Source of the DNA: an uncultured Blautia sp.
GTDB taxonomy: Bacteria > Bacillota > Clostridia > Lachnospirales > Lachnospiraceae
NCBI GenBank assembly: GCA_902476765.1
Contig: CABSEJ010000036.1
Span: 1-21,921, forward strand
Length of the DNA: 21,921 bases
Direction: 5' to 3'
The notes beneath the pieces are model-generated. The model was not told the origin of the DNA. It saw nothing but the letters and a program-made list of their open reading frames with translations, and searched no databases. Positions within the stretch are counted from its first letter, which is position 1, and every line of letters starts with the position of its first letter. The position numbers and the translations under genes are program-made. Below are positions 7,953 through 14,812 of this stretch, in pieces.

Positions 7953-8141
7953 CTATTAACTCTCTTGCGCCCTATTCACTCTTTTGCACTCTATTCGCTC
8001 TCTTGCGCCCTATTCATTCCCTCGCACTCTATTCACTCTCTTGCGTTCTATTCGCTCTTGCGCCCTATTCATTCCCTTGCACTCTATTCGCTTTCTTGCG
8101 TTCTATTCGCTCTCATGCACTCTATTACGCTCTCTTACATT
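7953..8141. repeat. Minisatellite: ten copies of a 19-bp unit
   Basis: Ten units begin with CTATT at 7953, 7972, 7991, 8010, 8029, 8048, 8065, 8084, 8103 and 8122. The period is 19 bases, except for one 17-base unit at 8048. The approximate unit is CTATTCGCTCTCTTGCGCC. A three-unit block at 7991-8047 recurs almost exactly at 8048-8102, so the array grew partly by duplicating trimers. The strand in the direction of the flanking genes is purine-rich. The array fills nearly all of the gap between nadE and hslO, and the last unit covers the hslO stop codon. Unlike CRISPR, there are no spacers. Confidence 0.92.
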
Positions 8142-9009
8142 CTTTCAAAATTTTCTTCAGTTCTTCCACAGTAAATGTATAATTCTTATTGCAGAAATGG
8201 CAATTCATCTCGATTTCTTTACCCTCGTCAATCATCTCCTGAATATCTTTTCTGCCGATACTGATAAGGGCTCTCTCCACTCTTTCCTTGCTGCAGTTGC
8301 AGTAGAACTGAGTGGGAATGGTGTCATTTATTTCCATATCAAAGCCTTCCAGCAGCTTCTCCAGAAGCATCTGAGGGGTATATCCCTCTTCCAGAAGAGC
8401 CGTCACTGAAGTTACCTTCTTTAAATTCTCCTCCAAACGGCTGATAACGGCTTCTTCCGTAAAGGGCATAAGCTGCAGGATAAAGCCTCCCGCCTGCTTC
8501 ACTGTATTGTCCTTTTCCATCAGCACACCCAGTCCCACAGAGGAAGGGACCTGCTCGCTGGTGGCAAAATAATAGGTCAAATCCTCTGCGATTTCACTGG
8601 TCTGCAGCACTGTCTGTCCCACATAAGGTTCCTTTAAGCCCATATCCTTAATCACGTTCATAAAGCCTACTCCAACGGCCCCTGCCACGTCTAGTTTTCC
8701 CTTGTCATTGGCATGAATCACCACATTGGGATTTCCCACATAGCCCTTCACATTTCCTTTGGAATCAGCGGTTACAGTGATGCCCTCCAGAGGGCCTCCC
8801 GCCTTAATCTGAAGGGTCAGTAAATCCTTCTCTCCCTTCATCATCACACCCATCATGGCGCCTCCGGTAAGCAGCCGTCCAAGAGCTGCCGTAGCCACCG
8901 GACTGGTATTGTGAGCCGCCCTGGCTGCCTCCACCAAATCCCTGGTTGTTGCCGCAAAGGCTCTTATCTGATTATTGGCCGCTGTGGCCCTTACAATATA
9001 ATCTCCCAT
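8125..9009 (-). CDS. hslO: Redox-regulated chaperone Hsp33
   Basis: This 294-residue cytoplasmic holdase protects unfolding proteins during oxidative stress. It opens with the family start GDYIVRATAANNQIRAFA and has the GGPLEGITVTADSKGNVKGYV strand region. The C-terminal zinc switch has four cysteines in the usual CxC...CxxC form: Cys237, Cys239, Cys270 and Cys273. Oxidation of these cysteines releases zinc and activates the protein. GGAG lies 8 bases before the ATG. Its last codons and TAA stop lie within the final copy of the 19-bp tandem repeat, so the extreme C-terminus (KECKRA) may have been shaped by that repeat. nadE follows 213 bases downstream on the same strand. Confidence 0.97.
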   Translation of the reverse strand: MGDYIVRATAANNQIRAFAATTRDLVEAARAAHNTSPVATAALGRLLTGGAMMGVMMKGEKDLLTLQIKAGGPLEGITVTADSKGNVKGYVGNPNVVIHANDKGKLDVAGAVGVGFMNVIKDMGLKEPYVGQTVLQTSEIAEDLTYYFATSEQVPSSVGLGVLMEKDNTVKQAGGFILQLMPFTEEAVISRLEENLKKVTSVTALLEEGYTPQMLLEKLLEGFDMEINDTIPTQFYCNCSKERVERALISIGRKDIQEMIDEGKEIEMNCHFCNKNYTFTVEELKKILKECKRA

Positions 9010-9096
9010 ATCTATTCTCCTCTTTCTCTGTTATCTTATTCGCTCTGTCTGCTTTTTGAAACACATGACATATACCATGATTATTATGATTTTTAT

Positions 9097-9112
9097 AAAG
9101 CAGCGGCTTTTT
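9097..9112. terminator. Weak hairpin with T tract
   Basis: AAAGC-AGCG-GCTTT followed by TT on the plus strand; on the minus strand the same hairpin is followed by ATAAAAAT. The stem is only 5 bp. It could weakly end leftward transcripts from the methyltransferase gene before hslO. Nothing else was recognised in 9010-9148 apart from a poorly matching promoter for hslO. Confidence 0.3.
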
Positions 9113-9148
9113 CTCTATTCCGGATAGAAGACTTTTTCCCTTTATATT

Positions 9149-9313
9149 CTAGTGTACTGACACGTTCACATTTCAACAAATGACTTGCCTGAATTTCCAT
9201 CTGCTGCGTTGTCGTCAATGGACGTAGCCACCGCTACGCCTCATTCCTCCGCCTTGCAGAATGAAAATTCATTCTACGTCATTATGCTGAAAATGAACGT
9301 GCCAGTACACTAG
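9149..9313 (+). mobile_element. MITE-like element, copy 1 (complete)
   Basis: This is a 165-bp non-coding element with terminal inverted repeats. The left end CTAGTGTACTGACACGTTCA and the complement of the right end differ at one base in 20, and weaker complementarity continues to about 40 bases. A near-identical copy in the opposite orientation starts at 21774. Inside are the hairpin CGTAGC-CACC-GCTACG and the dyad GAATGA-AAAT-TCATTC. CTAG or TA at both ends could be a target duplication or part of the termini. No transposase is encoded here, so any mobility would depend on one elsewhere. Its right end supplies the stop codon of the adjacent methyltransferase gene. Confidence 0.88.
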
Positions 9314-10077
9314 GCGGAAACCTTCCCTTTCTCTCTGGCCAGGATGTAAATTCTCTGATTATCCTCCCCCACCGCTTCCCGGGTGAAAGCCTTATAAGCA
9401 GTCATAAACTCCATTCCCGCTTTCTCCAACAATGCTTTTATTTCCTGCAGGCTGTAGGCTCTCTGAAAATGGGTTTCCTCGTATTTCCGGTAAAGAATTT
9501 CCCCATCTCTGTCCTCCGGGATAAAAAGAGCCAAATCATACTGGTTTATCTTCTCTTCCTCATCATAATAATTATCCCAGATAAAGCTGGCGTCCTCCCG
9601 GTTTTCTGCAATGGTACTCTCTCCCAGTATTTCCTTATATTTATACTCTGTATTCAAGTCAAAAATAAAAAGCCCTCCCGGGTCCAGATAATTATTCACA
9701 AGACGGAATACTTCCAAAAGGTCTTCCTCTTCTGTGATATAATTCATACTGTCACATACAGAAACCACCGCCGCCACAGTACCGTACAATTCAAATTCCC
9801 GCATATCCTGAAGAAGGTAAAGAATGTCCTCTCTGCCCTCCTGCTTTTCCATGGCAATCTCCAGCATGTCCATGGAATTGTCCACGCCAATCATATCATA
9901 ACCGGCCCGGGACAAAAGTCTCGTCATATTGCCTGTGCCGCAGCCCAGCTCCAATACCAATCCTTCCTTTACTCCATTTTCCCTCAGAAGTCCGGTAAGA
10001 TACCGGCACCATTCCCGGTAGGGAATATTATCCATAAACAGGTCATAGACTCTTGCGAAGCTTTCATAAGAACCCAT
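9310..10077 (-). CDS. Class I SAM-dependent methyltransferase
   Basis: This 255-residue protein has the Rossmann-like methyltransferase fold: motif I VLELGCGTGN at residues 41-50, an acidic motif II in GVDNSMDML, and motif post-I/IV in VVSVCDSMNYI. The C-terminal part (IWDNYYDEEEKINQYDL and following) is typical of a clostridial subfamily of small-molecule methyltransferases; the substrate is unknown. The frame is open to 10146, but ATG 10077 is chosen because AAGGAGG lies 6 bases before it and the family starts with this YxxFAxxYD region. The TAG stop is formed by the CTAG end of the 165-bp MITE-like element, so the last residues may differ from those before insertion. It has its own promoter at 10118-10146. 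Confidence 0.93.
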   Translation of the reverse strand: MGSYESFARVYDLFMDNIPYREWCRYLTGLLRENGVKEGLVLELGCGTGNMTRLLSRAGYDMIGVDNSMDMLEIAMEKQEGREDILYLLQDMREFELYGTVAAVVSVCDSMNYITEEEDLLEVFRLVNNYLDPGGLFIFDLNTEYKYKEILGESTIAENREDASFIWDNYYDEEEKINQYDLALFIPEDRDGEILYRKYEETHFQRAYSLQEIKALLEKAGMEFMTAYKAFTREAVGEDNQRIYILAREKGKVSA

Positions 10078-10117
10078 GGTCCGCCTCCTTTTTTCTAATA
10101 CACTTAGATTCTTCCTA

Positions 10118-10146
10118 ATACTACCATGAAAAGAAAAGCCTTGCAA
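10118..10146 (-). promoter_or_regulatory. Promoter of the methyltransferase gene
   Basis: On the minus strand TTGCAA (10141-10146) and TAGTAT (10118-10123) are separated by exactly 17 bases. Transcription would start about 35 bases before the ATG at 10077. It lies just downstream of the terminator of the beta-glucoside operon, as expected for an independent unit. Confidence 0.55.
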
Positions 10147-10172
10147 GACAGGGGGTTTTCAAAATTTCCGGC

Positions 10173-10229
10173 AAAAACACCTCCCCCACAGATATGATAT
10201 CTCCTATATCTGTCAGGGGAGGTGTTTTT
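10173..10229. terminator. Terminator of the beta-glucoside operon
   Basis: AAAAACACCTCCCC (10173-10186) pairs perfectly with GGGGAGGTGTTTTT (10216-10229). The inner arms ACAGATAT and ATATCTGT extend the stem. On the minus strand the hairpin ends in five T, so it stops transcripts coming from the GH1 gene. Confidence 0.88.
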
Positions 10230-10256
10230 CAGGTATATCCCTTATAAAATAAATTT

Positions 10257-11501
10257 TTACTCCAGGCTTTCTCCGTTAGTCTCAATCACCTTTTTGTACC
10301 AATAAAAAGATTTTTTCCTGTACCGCTTCATGGAACCATTGCCGTCGTCATCCCTGTCCACATAGATGAAGCCATATCTTTTCGACATCTGATTAGAAGT
10401 GTTTGCCACTAAATCCAGACAGCCCCAGGCCGTGTAGCCTAAAAGCTCCACACCGTCATGGACAGCTTCAGCCGCCTGTTTCAGATGTGCATTCAGGTAG
10501 GAAATCCGATAGTCATCTTCCACTGTCTTTTCTCCTGCCTGACCTTCCACAAGCTCATCTCTGGCACCCAGGCCATTTTCCACAATAAACAACGGAAGCT
10601 GATAACGGTCATACATTTGGTTTAAAATATAGCGAAGGCCTTTTGGGTCTATCTGCCAGCCCCACTGGGATTCTTCCAAATAGGGATTCTTCACTGCACT
10701 CATAATATTTCCTCTGGAAAGGATATTCTTCTCCTTATCCGCAGTGGCACAATAGCTCATATAATAGCTGAGGGAAATAAAATCAACCGTATGCTTCAGG
10801 ATTTCCTCGTCCTCCGGAAGTATTTCCAATTTAATGTTGTTTTCTTCAAAATACCGTTTCATATAGCCGGGATATTTTCCTCTGGCATGAACGTCTCCAA
10901 AGAACAAGGATTTCCGGTCCTTCTCCATAGCCTCCATTACATCATCCGGATTACAGGTGAGGGGGTACATAGGGCTTCCCGCAATCATGCAGCCTATGCG
11001 AAATTCCGGATTTATCTCATGGCCCAGTTTCGTTACGGCTGCGCTGGCCACAAATTGGTGATGGATGGCCTGATAGAGCAGGCTTTTGTCTATCTCCTCA
11101 CCGTTTCCCATCAGGCCGCCCCCGTTAAAGGGAGCATGAAGCATCATATTGATTTCATTAAAGGTAAGCCAGTATTTTACTTTATCCTTATAGCGGCGGA
11201 ACACAAGGTCCGCATACCTTATAAATAAATCTATGACCTTCCGGCTGGCCCATCCTCCATAAGTCTCTGCCAGGTGAAGAGGCATTTCATAATGGGAGAG
11301 AGTCACCAGGGGCTGGATGCCTTTTTCCAGAAGTTCCTGTATCAAGCCGTCATAAAATTCCAGTCCTTTTTCATTAGGCGTCTCATCGTCTGCCGTTGTC
11401 AGTCCTTTTCCGTCCTCACGGGCAGCGCCCTCGCACTGGTTAGCCGCCAGCGCTCCGCCCCAGAGAAATCCCCGGGGAAATTTTGTCTTGCTTGTTTCCA
11501 T
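10257..11501 (-). CDS. GH1 6-phospho-beta-glucosidase with an internal deletion
   Basis: This 414-residue glycoside hydrolase family 1 protein should cleave phosphorylated beta-glucosides after PTS uptake. It has the N-terminal GFLWGGALAANQCEGA, the acid/base Glu116 in TFNEIN, the nucleophile Glu308 in FIVENGLGARD, and the usual C-terminal ending. Typical enzymes have about 475 residues. Here GKGLTTAD (31-38) runs straight into DETPNEKGLEFYDGLI. The segment that normally lies between them, with FYHRYKEDI and FRxSIxWxRIFP, is missing: about 65 residues, in frame, at about 11387. That segment forms early strands of the TIM barrel and carries substrate-site residues, so the enzyme is probably inactive or strongly altered. 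An assembly deletion is also possible. GGAGG precedes the ATG and the EIICA gene ends 22 bases upstream. Confidence 0.92.
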   Translation of the reverse strand: METSKTKFPRGFLWGGALAANQCEGAAREDGKGLTTADDETPNEKGLEFYDGLIQELLEKGIQPLVTLSHYEMPLHLAETYGGWASRKVIDLFIRYADLVFRRYKDKVKYWLTFNEINMMLHAPFNGGGLMGNGEEIDKSLLYQAIHHQFVASAAVTKLGHEINPEFRIGCMIAGSPMYPLTCNPDDVMEAMEKDRKSLFFGDVHARGKYPGYMKRYFEENNIKLEILPEDEEILKHTVDFISLSYYMSYCATADKEKNILSRGNIMSAVKNPYLEESQWGWQIDPKGLRYILNQMYDRYQLPLFIVENGLGARDELVEGQAGEKTVEDDYRISYLNAHLKQAAEAVHDGVELLGYTAWGCLDLVANTSNQMSKRYGFIYVDRDDDGNGSMKRYRKKSFYWYKKVIETNGESLE

Positions 11502-11523
11502 AATCCTCTCCTCCTATAAAATC

Positions 11524-13167
11524 CTATCTTACCTGCAATAAAGCTGCTCCCGGCTCCACAGGGCCTTCTGCCAGGGATAAGATTTCCTGATAATCCTCTA
11601 TATTCGTAATAATCATAGGGGTTATCACCGGGTATCCGGCAGCTTCTATCTTGTCTGGCTCACAAACCAGCAGCAAATCACCTTTTTTCACCTTTTGTCC
11701 TTCCTGTACCTTAGGCCAAAAATACTTCCCATCCAGCTTTACCGTATCCATTCCCACATGAATCAGGATTTCCGCTCCCGCTTCACTGACCAGGCCAATG
11801 GCATGATGGGTGGGAAATAAGCTGGTAACGGTTCCCGATACAGGAGCGTAAATCTCTCCCTTCTCAGGCAAAAGAGCAATTCCCTTTCCCAGCATTTCGT
11901 CCGCAAAAGTAGGGTCCGGTACCTGGGACAACGGAAGAGCTTTTCCTTTCACAGGGCTGCCGATTTGTTCAGCCTCAATCTCTTCATTACCGGCAGCTTC
12001 TGTTTTGCCGTCTACATCTCCTTGACCATCCATATCTTCCTCACCTTTTATATCTCCTTGTCCATTCATATCTTCCCTGCTGTCTGCATCCTCTTGGCTG
12101 TCCACATCCCTGGCGCCCCAGAACAGTACCATTAAAAAGGTGGTTGTAAAAGCCAAGACCATAGAAATGCAGGAATGTATCAGGTTTCCCCAGCCATCAG
12201 GTCCCACATAGGCGGCCAGGGAAAGAAGGCCGGGAGAACAGAAACTAAAACATTTCACTCCCATAATACCGCCGTACAGACCGCCTATGCCTCCTCCTGC
12301 CATAACGCAGGCCAAGACCTTCTTATACTTCAGCGTAACACCAAAAAGGGCAGGCTCTGTAATGCCCAGAATAGCCGTGGTTCCTGTAGTAAAAGCTGTC
12401 TGCTTCAACTCTTTATTTCGGGTCCGGAGAGCCACGCCTAAAGAAGCAGCTCCTTGAGCAATGTTGCTGGGCAAGTTTCCCGGTCCTGCAATAGTCTCAT
12501 AGCCCTGAGACGCAATAGACTGCATCATAAAGGGTACCAATCCGTAATGCATTCCGGCGGTTATCATCAACGGGAAGACAGCTCCTGTCAGAGTAGGAAC
12601 CAGCCATCCCACATGAGCATCCAGGAAATTCAGCCCATTGCTGATACCCACTCCTGCTACAAATCCTATAGGTCCCAGAACAATAAAGGTCAGCGGTGCC
12701 ACAATCAGAAAGCACAGCAACGGTTTAAAGAAAAATTTTACCATTTTGGGAAGATACTTCTCCCAGAAGCCTTCTATGTATTTCAGAGCAACCACCATCA
12801 AAAGAACAGGAATCACACTGGAGCTGTAGGTGGCAAGTGTCACCGGAATACCCAGAAAAGAGCTGAAATGAAGGGTATAGGCATCGGTAATCAGTGCGGC
12901 ATAATTGGGATGGAGCATAGCACCTGCAATGGATACAGCCAGAAACTGATGGCATCCCAGTTTCCTGGCAGCGGTAAAGACCAGCATCACCGGCAGAAAA
13001 TACAAGGGTGCATCTCCAATCAGGTTCAGGAAATAATAGGTATTCCCCTGGGTGTCCATTCCCAGAAGAACAGCCACTGCAAGAACAGACTTCACCAATC
13101 CGGCGCCGATAATAGCCGGAAGTACCGGAGTAAAGATTGCAGAAACAAAATCAAACAGCACCTCCAA
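11524..13167 (-). CDS. PTS beta-glucoside permease, EIIC-EIIA part
   Basis: This reading frame encodes the membrane channel EIIC and the EIIA domain of a beta-glucoside phosphotransferase permease; the EIIB domain lies upstream in another frame. EIIC (residues 1-350) has about ten hydrophobic segments, His207 in AGMHYGLVP and the substrate motif GITEPALFG at 268-276. An acidic linker (about 352-410) contains three 12-residue repeats. EIIA of the glucose type follows (about 418-547), with His455 in PTHHAIGL and the phosphorylated His470 in LIHVGMDTVKL. The first possible start is a TTG at 13167 with a poor ribosome site, but the frame stays open back beyond the EIIB stop. Translation therefore probably depends on a -1 shift from EIIB, giving an EIIBCA of about 645 residues, the usual length. 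Otherwise the gene is broken. Confidence 0.9.
   Translation of the reverse strand: MEVLFDFVSAIFTPVLPAIIGAGLVKSVLAVAVLLGMDTQGNTYYFLNLIGDAPLYFLPVMLVFTAARKLGCHQFLAVSIAGAMLHPNYAALITDAYTLHFSSFLGIPVTLATYSSSVIPVLLMVVALKYIEGFWEKYLPKMVKFFFKPLLCFLIVAPLTFIVLGPIGFVAGVGISNGLNFLDAHVGWLVPTLTGAVFPLMITAGMHYGLVPFMMQSIASQGYETIAGPGNLPSNIAQGAASLGVALRTRNKELKQTAFTTGTTAILGITEPALFGVTLKYKKVLACVMAGGGIGGLYGGIMGVKCFSFCSPGLLSLAAYVGPDGWGNLIHSCISMVLAFTTTFLMVLFWGARDVDSQEDADSREDMNGQGDIKGEEDMDGQGDVDGKTEAAGNEEIEAEQIGSPVKGKALPLSQVPDPTFADEMLGKGIALLPEKGEIYAPVSGTVTSLFPTHHAIGLVSEAGAEILIHVGMDTVKLDGKYFWPKVQEGQKVKKGDLLLVCEPDKIEAAGYPVITPMIITNIEDYQEILSLAEGPVEPGAALLQVR
11998..12114 (-). repeat. Coding tandem repeat in the EIIC-EIIA linker
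   Basis: Three consecutive 12-residue units (36 bases each) are visible: DVDSQEDADSRE, DMNGQGDIKGEE and DMDGQGDVDGKT. The last two are close at DNA level (ATCTCC blocks at 12016 and 12052). They make a long, flexible, acidic tether between the membrane channel and the EIIA domain and may vary in number between strains. Confidence 0.75.
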
Positions 13168-13220
13168 AGGACTGCGCTTTTCCTTTTTCTCTTCCTCTCC
13201 CCCGCCAGAAGGCTCTTGAG

Positions 13221-13230
13221 TCAGTTTCCC
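13221..13230 (-). promoter_or_regulatory. Candidate -1 ribosomal frameshift site, G GGA AAC TGA
   Basis: On the minus strand the end of EIIB reads AAG GGA AAC TGA. The heptamer G GGA AAC sits exactly in the X XXY YYZ phase, with the EIIB stop codon immediately after it. A -1 slip continues as CTG ACT CAA and enters the open EIIC frame. Phage lambda gpG-gpGT uses the related G GGA AAG. An AAGG 7 bases upstream may act as a weak stimulator; no strong downstream hairpin is obvious. The alternative is loss of one G by mutation or sequencing error. Confidence 0.5.
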
Positions 13231-13460
13231 TTGATGGCCTTGAAGGCCTTAGCCACCTCGTTTCCGATAATAAGCTGAAATTGTCCGCCGCTTTTGGCAA
13301 TCCCCAAAATCCCCCTGGTACTTTTCAACAACTGCTCATCTGCTTTCCCTTCATCTTTTAAGGTGAACCGCAGCCGGGTGGCGCAATGGGTAAATCCGGC
13401 TATGTTTTCTTCACCTCCGATTTCCTTTAAAATGGTATCCGCCAGCTTTTCAAAATCCAT
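13221..13460 (-). CDS. PTS beta-glucoside permease, EIIB domain
   Basis: This 79-residue protein is a complete EIIB domain of the glucose/sucrose/beta-glucoside type. The phosphorylated cysteine is Cys26 in IAGFTHCATRLRFTLKD, and GGQFQLIIGNEV follows near the C-terminus. In related permeases EIIB is the N-terminal domain of one EIIBCA chain, and here the missing EIIC-EIIA follows in the -1 frame. AAAGGAG lies 11 bases before the ATG. The TIGR04076 gene ends 19 bases upstream, so the operon order is TIGR04076, EIIB, EIICA, GH1. EIIB alone would transfer phosphate from EIIA to the sugar during import. No antiterminator gene or RAT sequence of the BglG/LicT type was seen. Confidence 0.92.
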   Translation of the reverse strand: MDFEKLADTILKEIGGEENIAGFTHCATRLRFTLKDEGKADEQLLKSTRGILGIAKSGGQFQLIIGNEVAKAFKAIKGN

Positions 13461-13479
13461 ACCTTCTCTTTCTCCTTTC

Positions 13480-13824
13480 TCACCTCACCGGCTCATATCC
13501 CAGCTCTGCTTCCTGGTCCGTGGCTTCGATTTTAAAAATCACCGGACGCAGTCCGTCATTACAGCTGCAAATGGCAACCCCCGGTTTTCCAATCCAATCC
13601 CCATGGTAAAAAAGCGTTTCCCCCATTCCATGGGAAAGGGCAAATACATACTGATAAATTGCCTTCCAGGCTTCATCACAAAAGCCTTCCGGTTTGGCAT
13701 AATCTGCATAAAAAACCTGCCCCTCTCTCATCATCGGACAGGCGTCCAACCCCGGAACCCCATATTCCTTTGCCAGCTCCTTGTCTAAAGTTGTCTTTAA
13801 AATTGTAATCCTGCATTTTTTCAT
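13480..13824 (-). CDS. TIGR04076 family protein
   Basis: This 114-residue protein matches the TIGR04076 family as I recall it: KKCRITILKTT at the start, EYGVPGLDACPMMREGQVFYADYAKPEGFC in the middle and GVAICSCNDGLRPVIFKIEA near the end. The five conserved cysteines (CRIT, ACPM, GFCDEAW and CSC) suggest metal binding or redox chemistry, but the function is unknown. AAAGGA lies 9 bases before the ATG. It is the first gene of the beta-glucoside operon and is divergent from a Crp/Fnr-type regulator, which probably controls it. A link to sugar use is inferred only from this position. Confidence 0.88.
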   Translation of the reverse strand: MKKCRITILKTTLDKELAKEYGVPGLDACPMMREGQVFYADYAKPEGFCDEAWKAIYQYVFALSHGMGETLFYHGDWIGKPGVAICSCNDGLRPVIFKIEATDQEAELGYEPVR

Positions 13825-13851
13825 TTTGATTTTTCCTTTCTGCCTGTGCTA

Positions 13852-13869
13852 TGATAAAAACAGTTATCA
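13852..13869. promoter_or_regulatory. Palindromic Crp/Fnr-type operator
   Basis: TGATAA-AAACAG-TTATCA is a perfect 6+6+6 dyad centred between the TIGR04076 and Crp/Fnr-family genes. Half-sites separated by 6 bases match the spacing of Crp/Fnr operators (TGTGA-N6-TCACA type). The local regulator is the most likely binder and would control both itself and the operon. Confidence 0.6.
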
Positions 13870-13904
13870 AAGAGACTACTACCCTGGAAAGGAGGACAGT
13901 TTTT

Positions 13905-14585
13905 ATGCTGATTCCCCGCTATTATTTTTCCAACGATTATACGGATTTTTACCAGTATTTCCTTACCCGGCCCCATATTCGCAAAGCTTTTAAGCGAAAC
14001 GAATACTTGTGGAATCCCGGCAAAAATGTAACCCATGTATACTACATTATCTCGGGAATTGCCCAGACCTCCCTAATCCATGAAAATGGGTTCCGGAAAA
14101 TCTCCTCCCTCCACAGCCAAGGTACAGTTTTCCCCGGCTGTCACCAGGCAGCTTTCAAAATCGAACATTCCATTATCACCACCGCCCTCTCATCTATGGA
14201 AACACTGTGTTTCACCAAGGAAGAGTTTCTTGAAATGCTCTGTGACAATCAAAAGCTGATGCTCCGTACCCTGGACTGGTATGCCACTTATATCAATCTT
14301 TTGCTTTACGAAAGTGCCCACCAGGATTACAACAGCTCTTTTATTAAGCTGTGCAATCTTCTGTACCTGTTTTCCCAGAATTCACCGGACGGAAAAAGCA
14401 GTCCTATCATCCATCTGACTCAGGAAAACATTGCAGAAATCCTTACCGTCACAAGAGTAAATGCTGCCCGGAATCTGTCCCGGCTGCGGGACGAAGGCAT
14501 TATCGCCTCTCACCGCAAGTGGCTGGAAATTTTGGATTTGCCGGCTCTGGAAGCTTACTGCTCCCAGGAAACCTTAAAAAACTGA
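13905..14585 (+). CDS. Crp/Fnr-family transcriptional regulator
   Basis: This 226-residue regulator has a cyclic-nucleotide-type beta barrel at about residues 20-110 (NPGKNVTHVYYIISGIAQ, then FPGCHQAAF), a dimer helix to about 140, and a winged helix-turn-helix with LTQENIAEILTVTRVNAARN at 171-190. The barrel lacks an obvious cAMP phosphate-binding motif and there is no cysteine cluster for an iron-sulphur centre, so the signal is unknown. The frame opens at 13851, but ATG 13905 is chosen because AAAGGAGG lies 9 bases before it. The gene diverges from the beta-glucoside operon, with a perfect dyad between them, so it is the likely operon regulator. No convincing terminator follows it. Confidence 0.92.
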   Translation: MLIPRYYFSNDYTDFYQYFLTRPHIRKAFKRNEYLWNPGKNVTHVYYIISGIAQTSLIHENGFRKISSLHSQGTVFPGCHQAAFKIEHSIITTALSSMETLCFTKEEFLEMLCDNQKLMLRTLDWYATYINLLLYESAHQDYNSSFIKLCNLLYLFSQNSPDGKSSPIIHLTQENIAEILTVTRVNAARNLSRLRDEGIIASHRKWLEILDLPALEAYCSQETLKN

Positions 14586-14721
14586 TTATTTTTCTGTCTC
14601 TGTACTGCGCCATAGCTTTGGCCCATGTAGTGGCTGCCGCATAAAATGTATAAATATTCCTAATGTATATTTAATGCGAAGCCCCATCTGTTTTTTCTCA
14701 TTTTATCGAAAGATTGGAACA

Positions 14722-14747
14722 TTTTCTGTATACCAGTTTACAGAAAA
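14722..14747. promoter_or_regulatory. Inverted repeat upstream of the acetyltransferase gene
   Basis: TTTTCTGTA (14722-14730) and TACAGAAAA (14739-14747) form a perfect 9+8+9 dyad. It is AT-rich and not followed by T residues, so it looks more like a regulator site than a terminator. It lies 65 bases before the ATG of the GNAT gene. Confidence 0.4.
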
Positions 14748-14812
14748 GGAAAAGAAGTCAATAGACAGAACAATATTCCAGGAAAAATCTTTATCAACCA
14801 GGAGTAATTACT

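Noticed and set aside
7953..8141. CRISPR array
   Set aside because: The units are adjacent with no spacers of unique sequence, no dyad and no cas genes nearby.
7946..8409. Open frames on the plus strand across the 19-bp repeats, in all three frames
   Set aside because: A 19-base unit shifts frame each copy, so a unit without stops opens every frame. The proteins are repetitive shadows without ribosome sites.
12454..13278. Long plus-strand frame of 274 codons
   Set aside because: It is antisense to the EIIC gene, rich in His, Gln, Asn and Ser, and has no domain; the real gene is on the minus strand.
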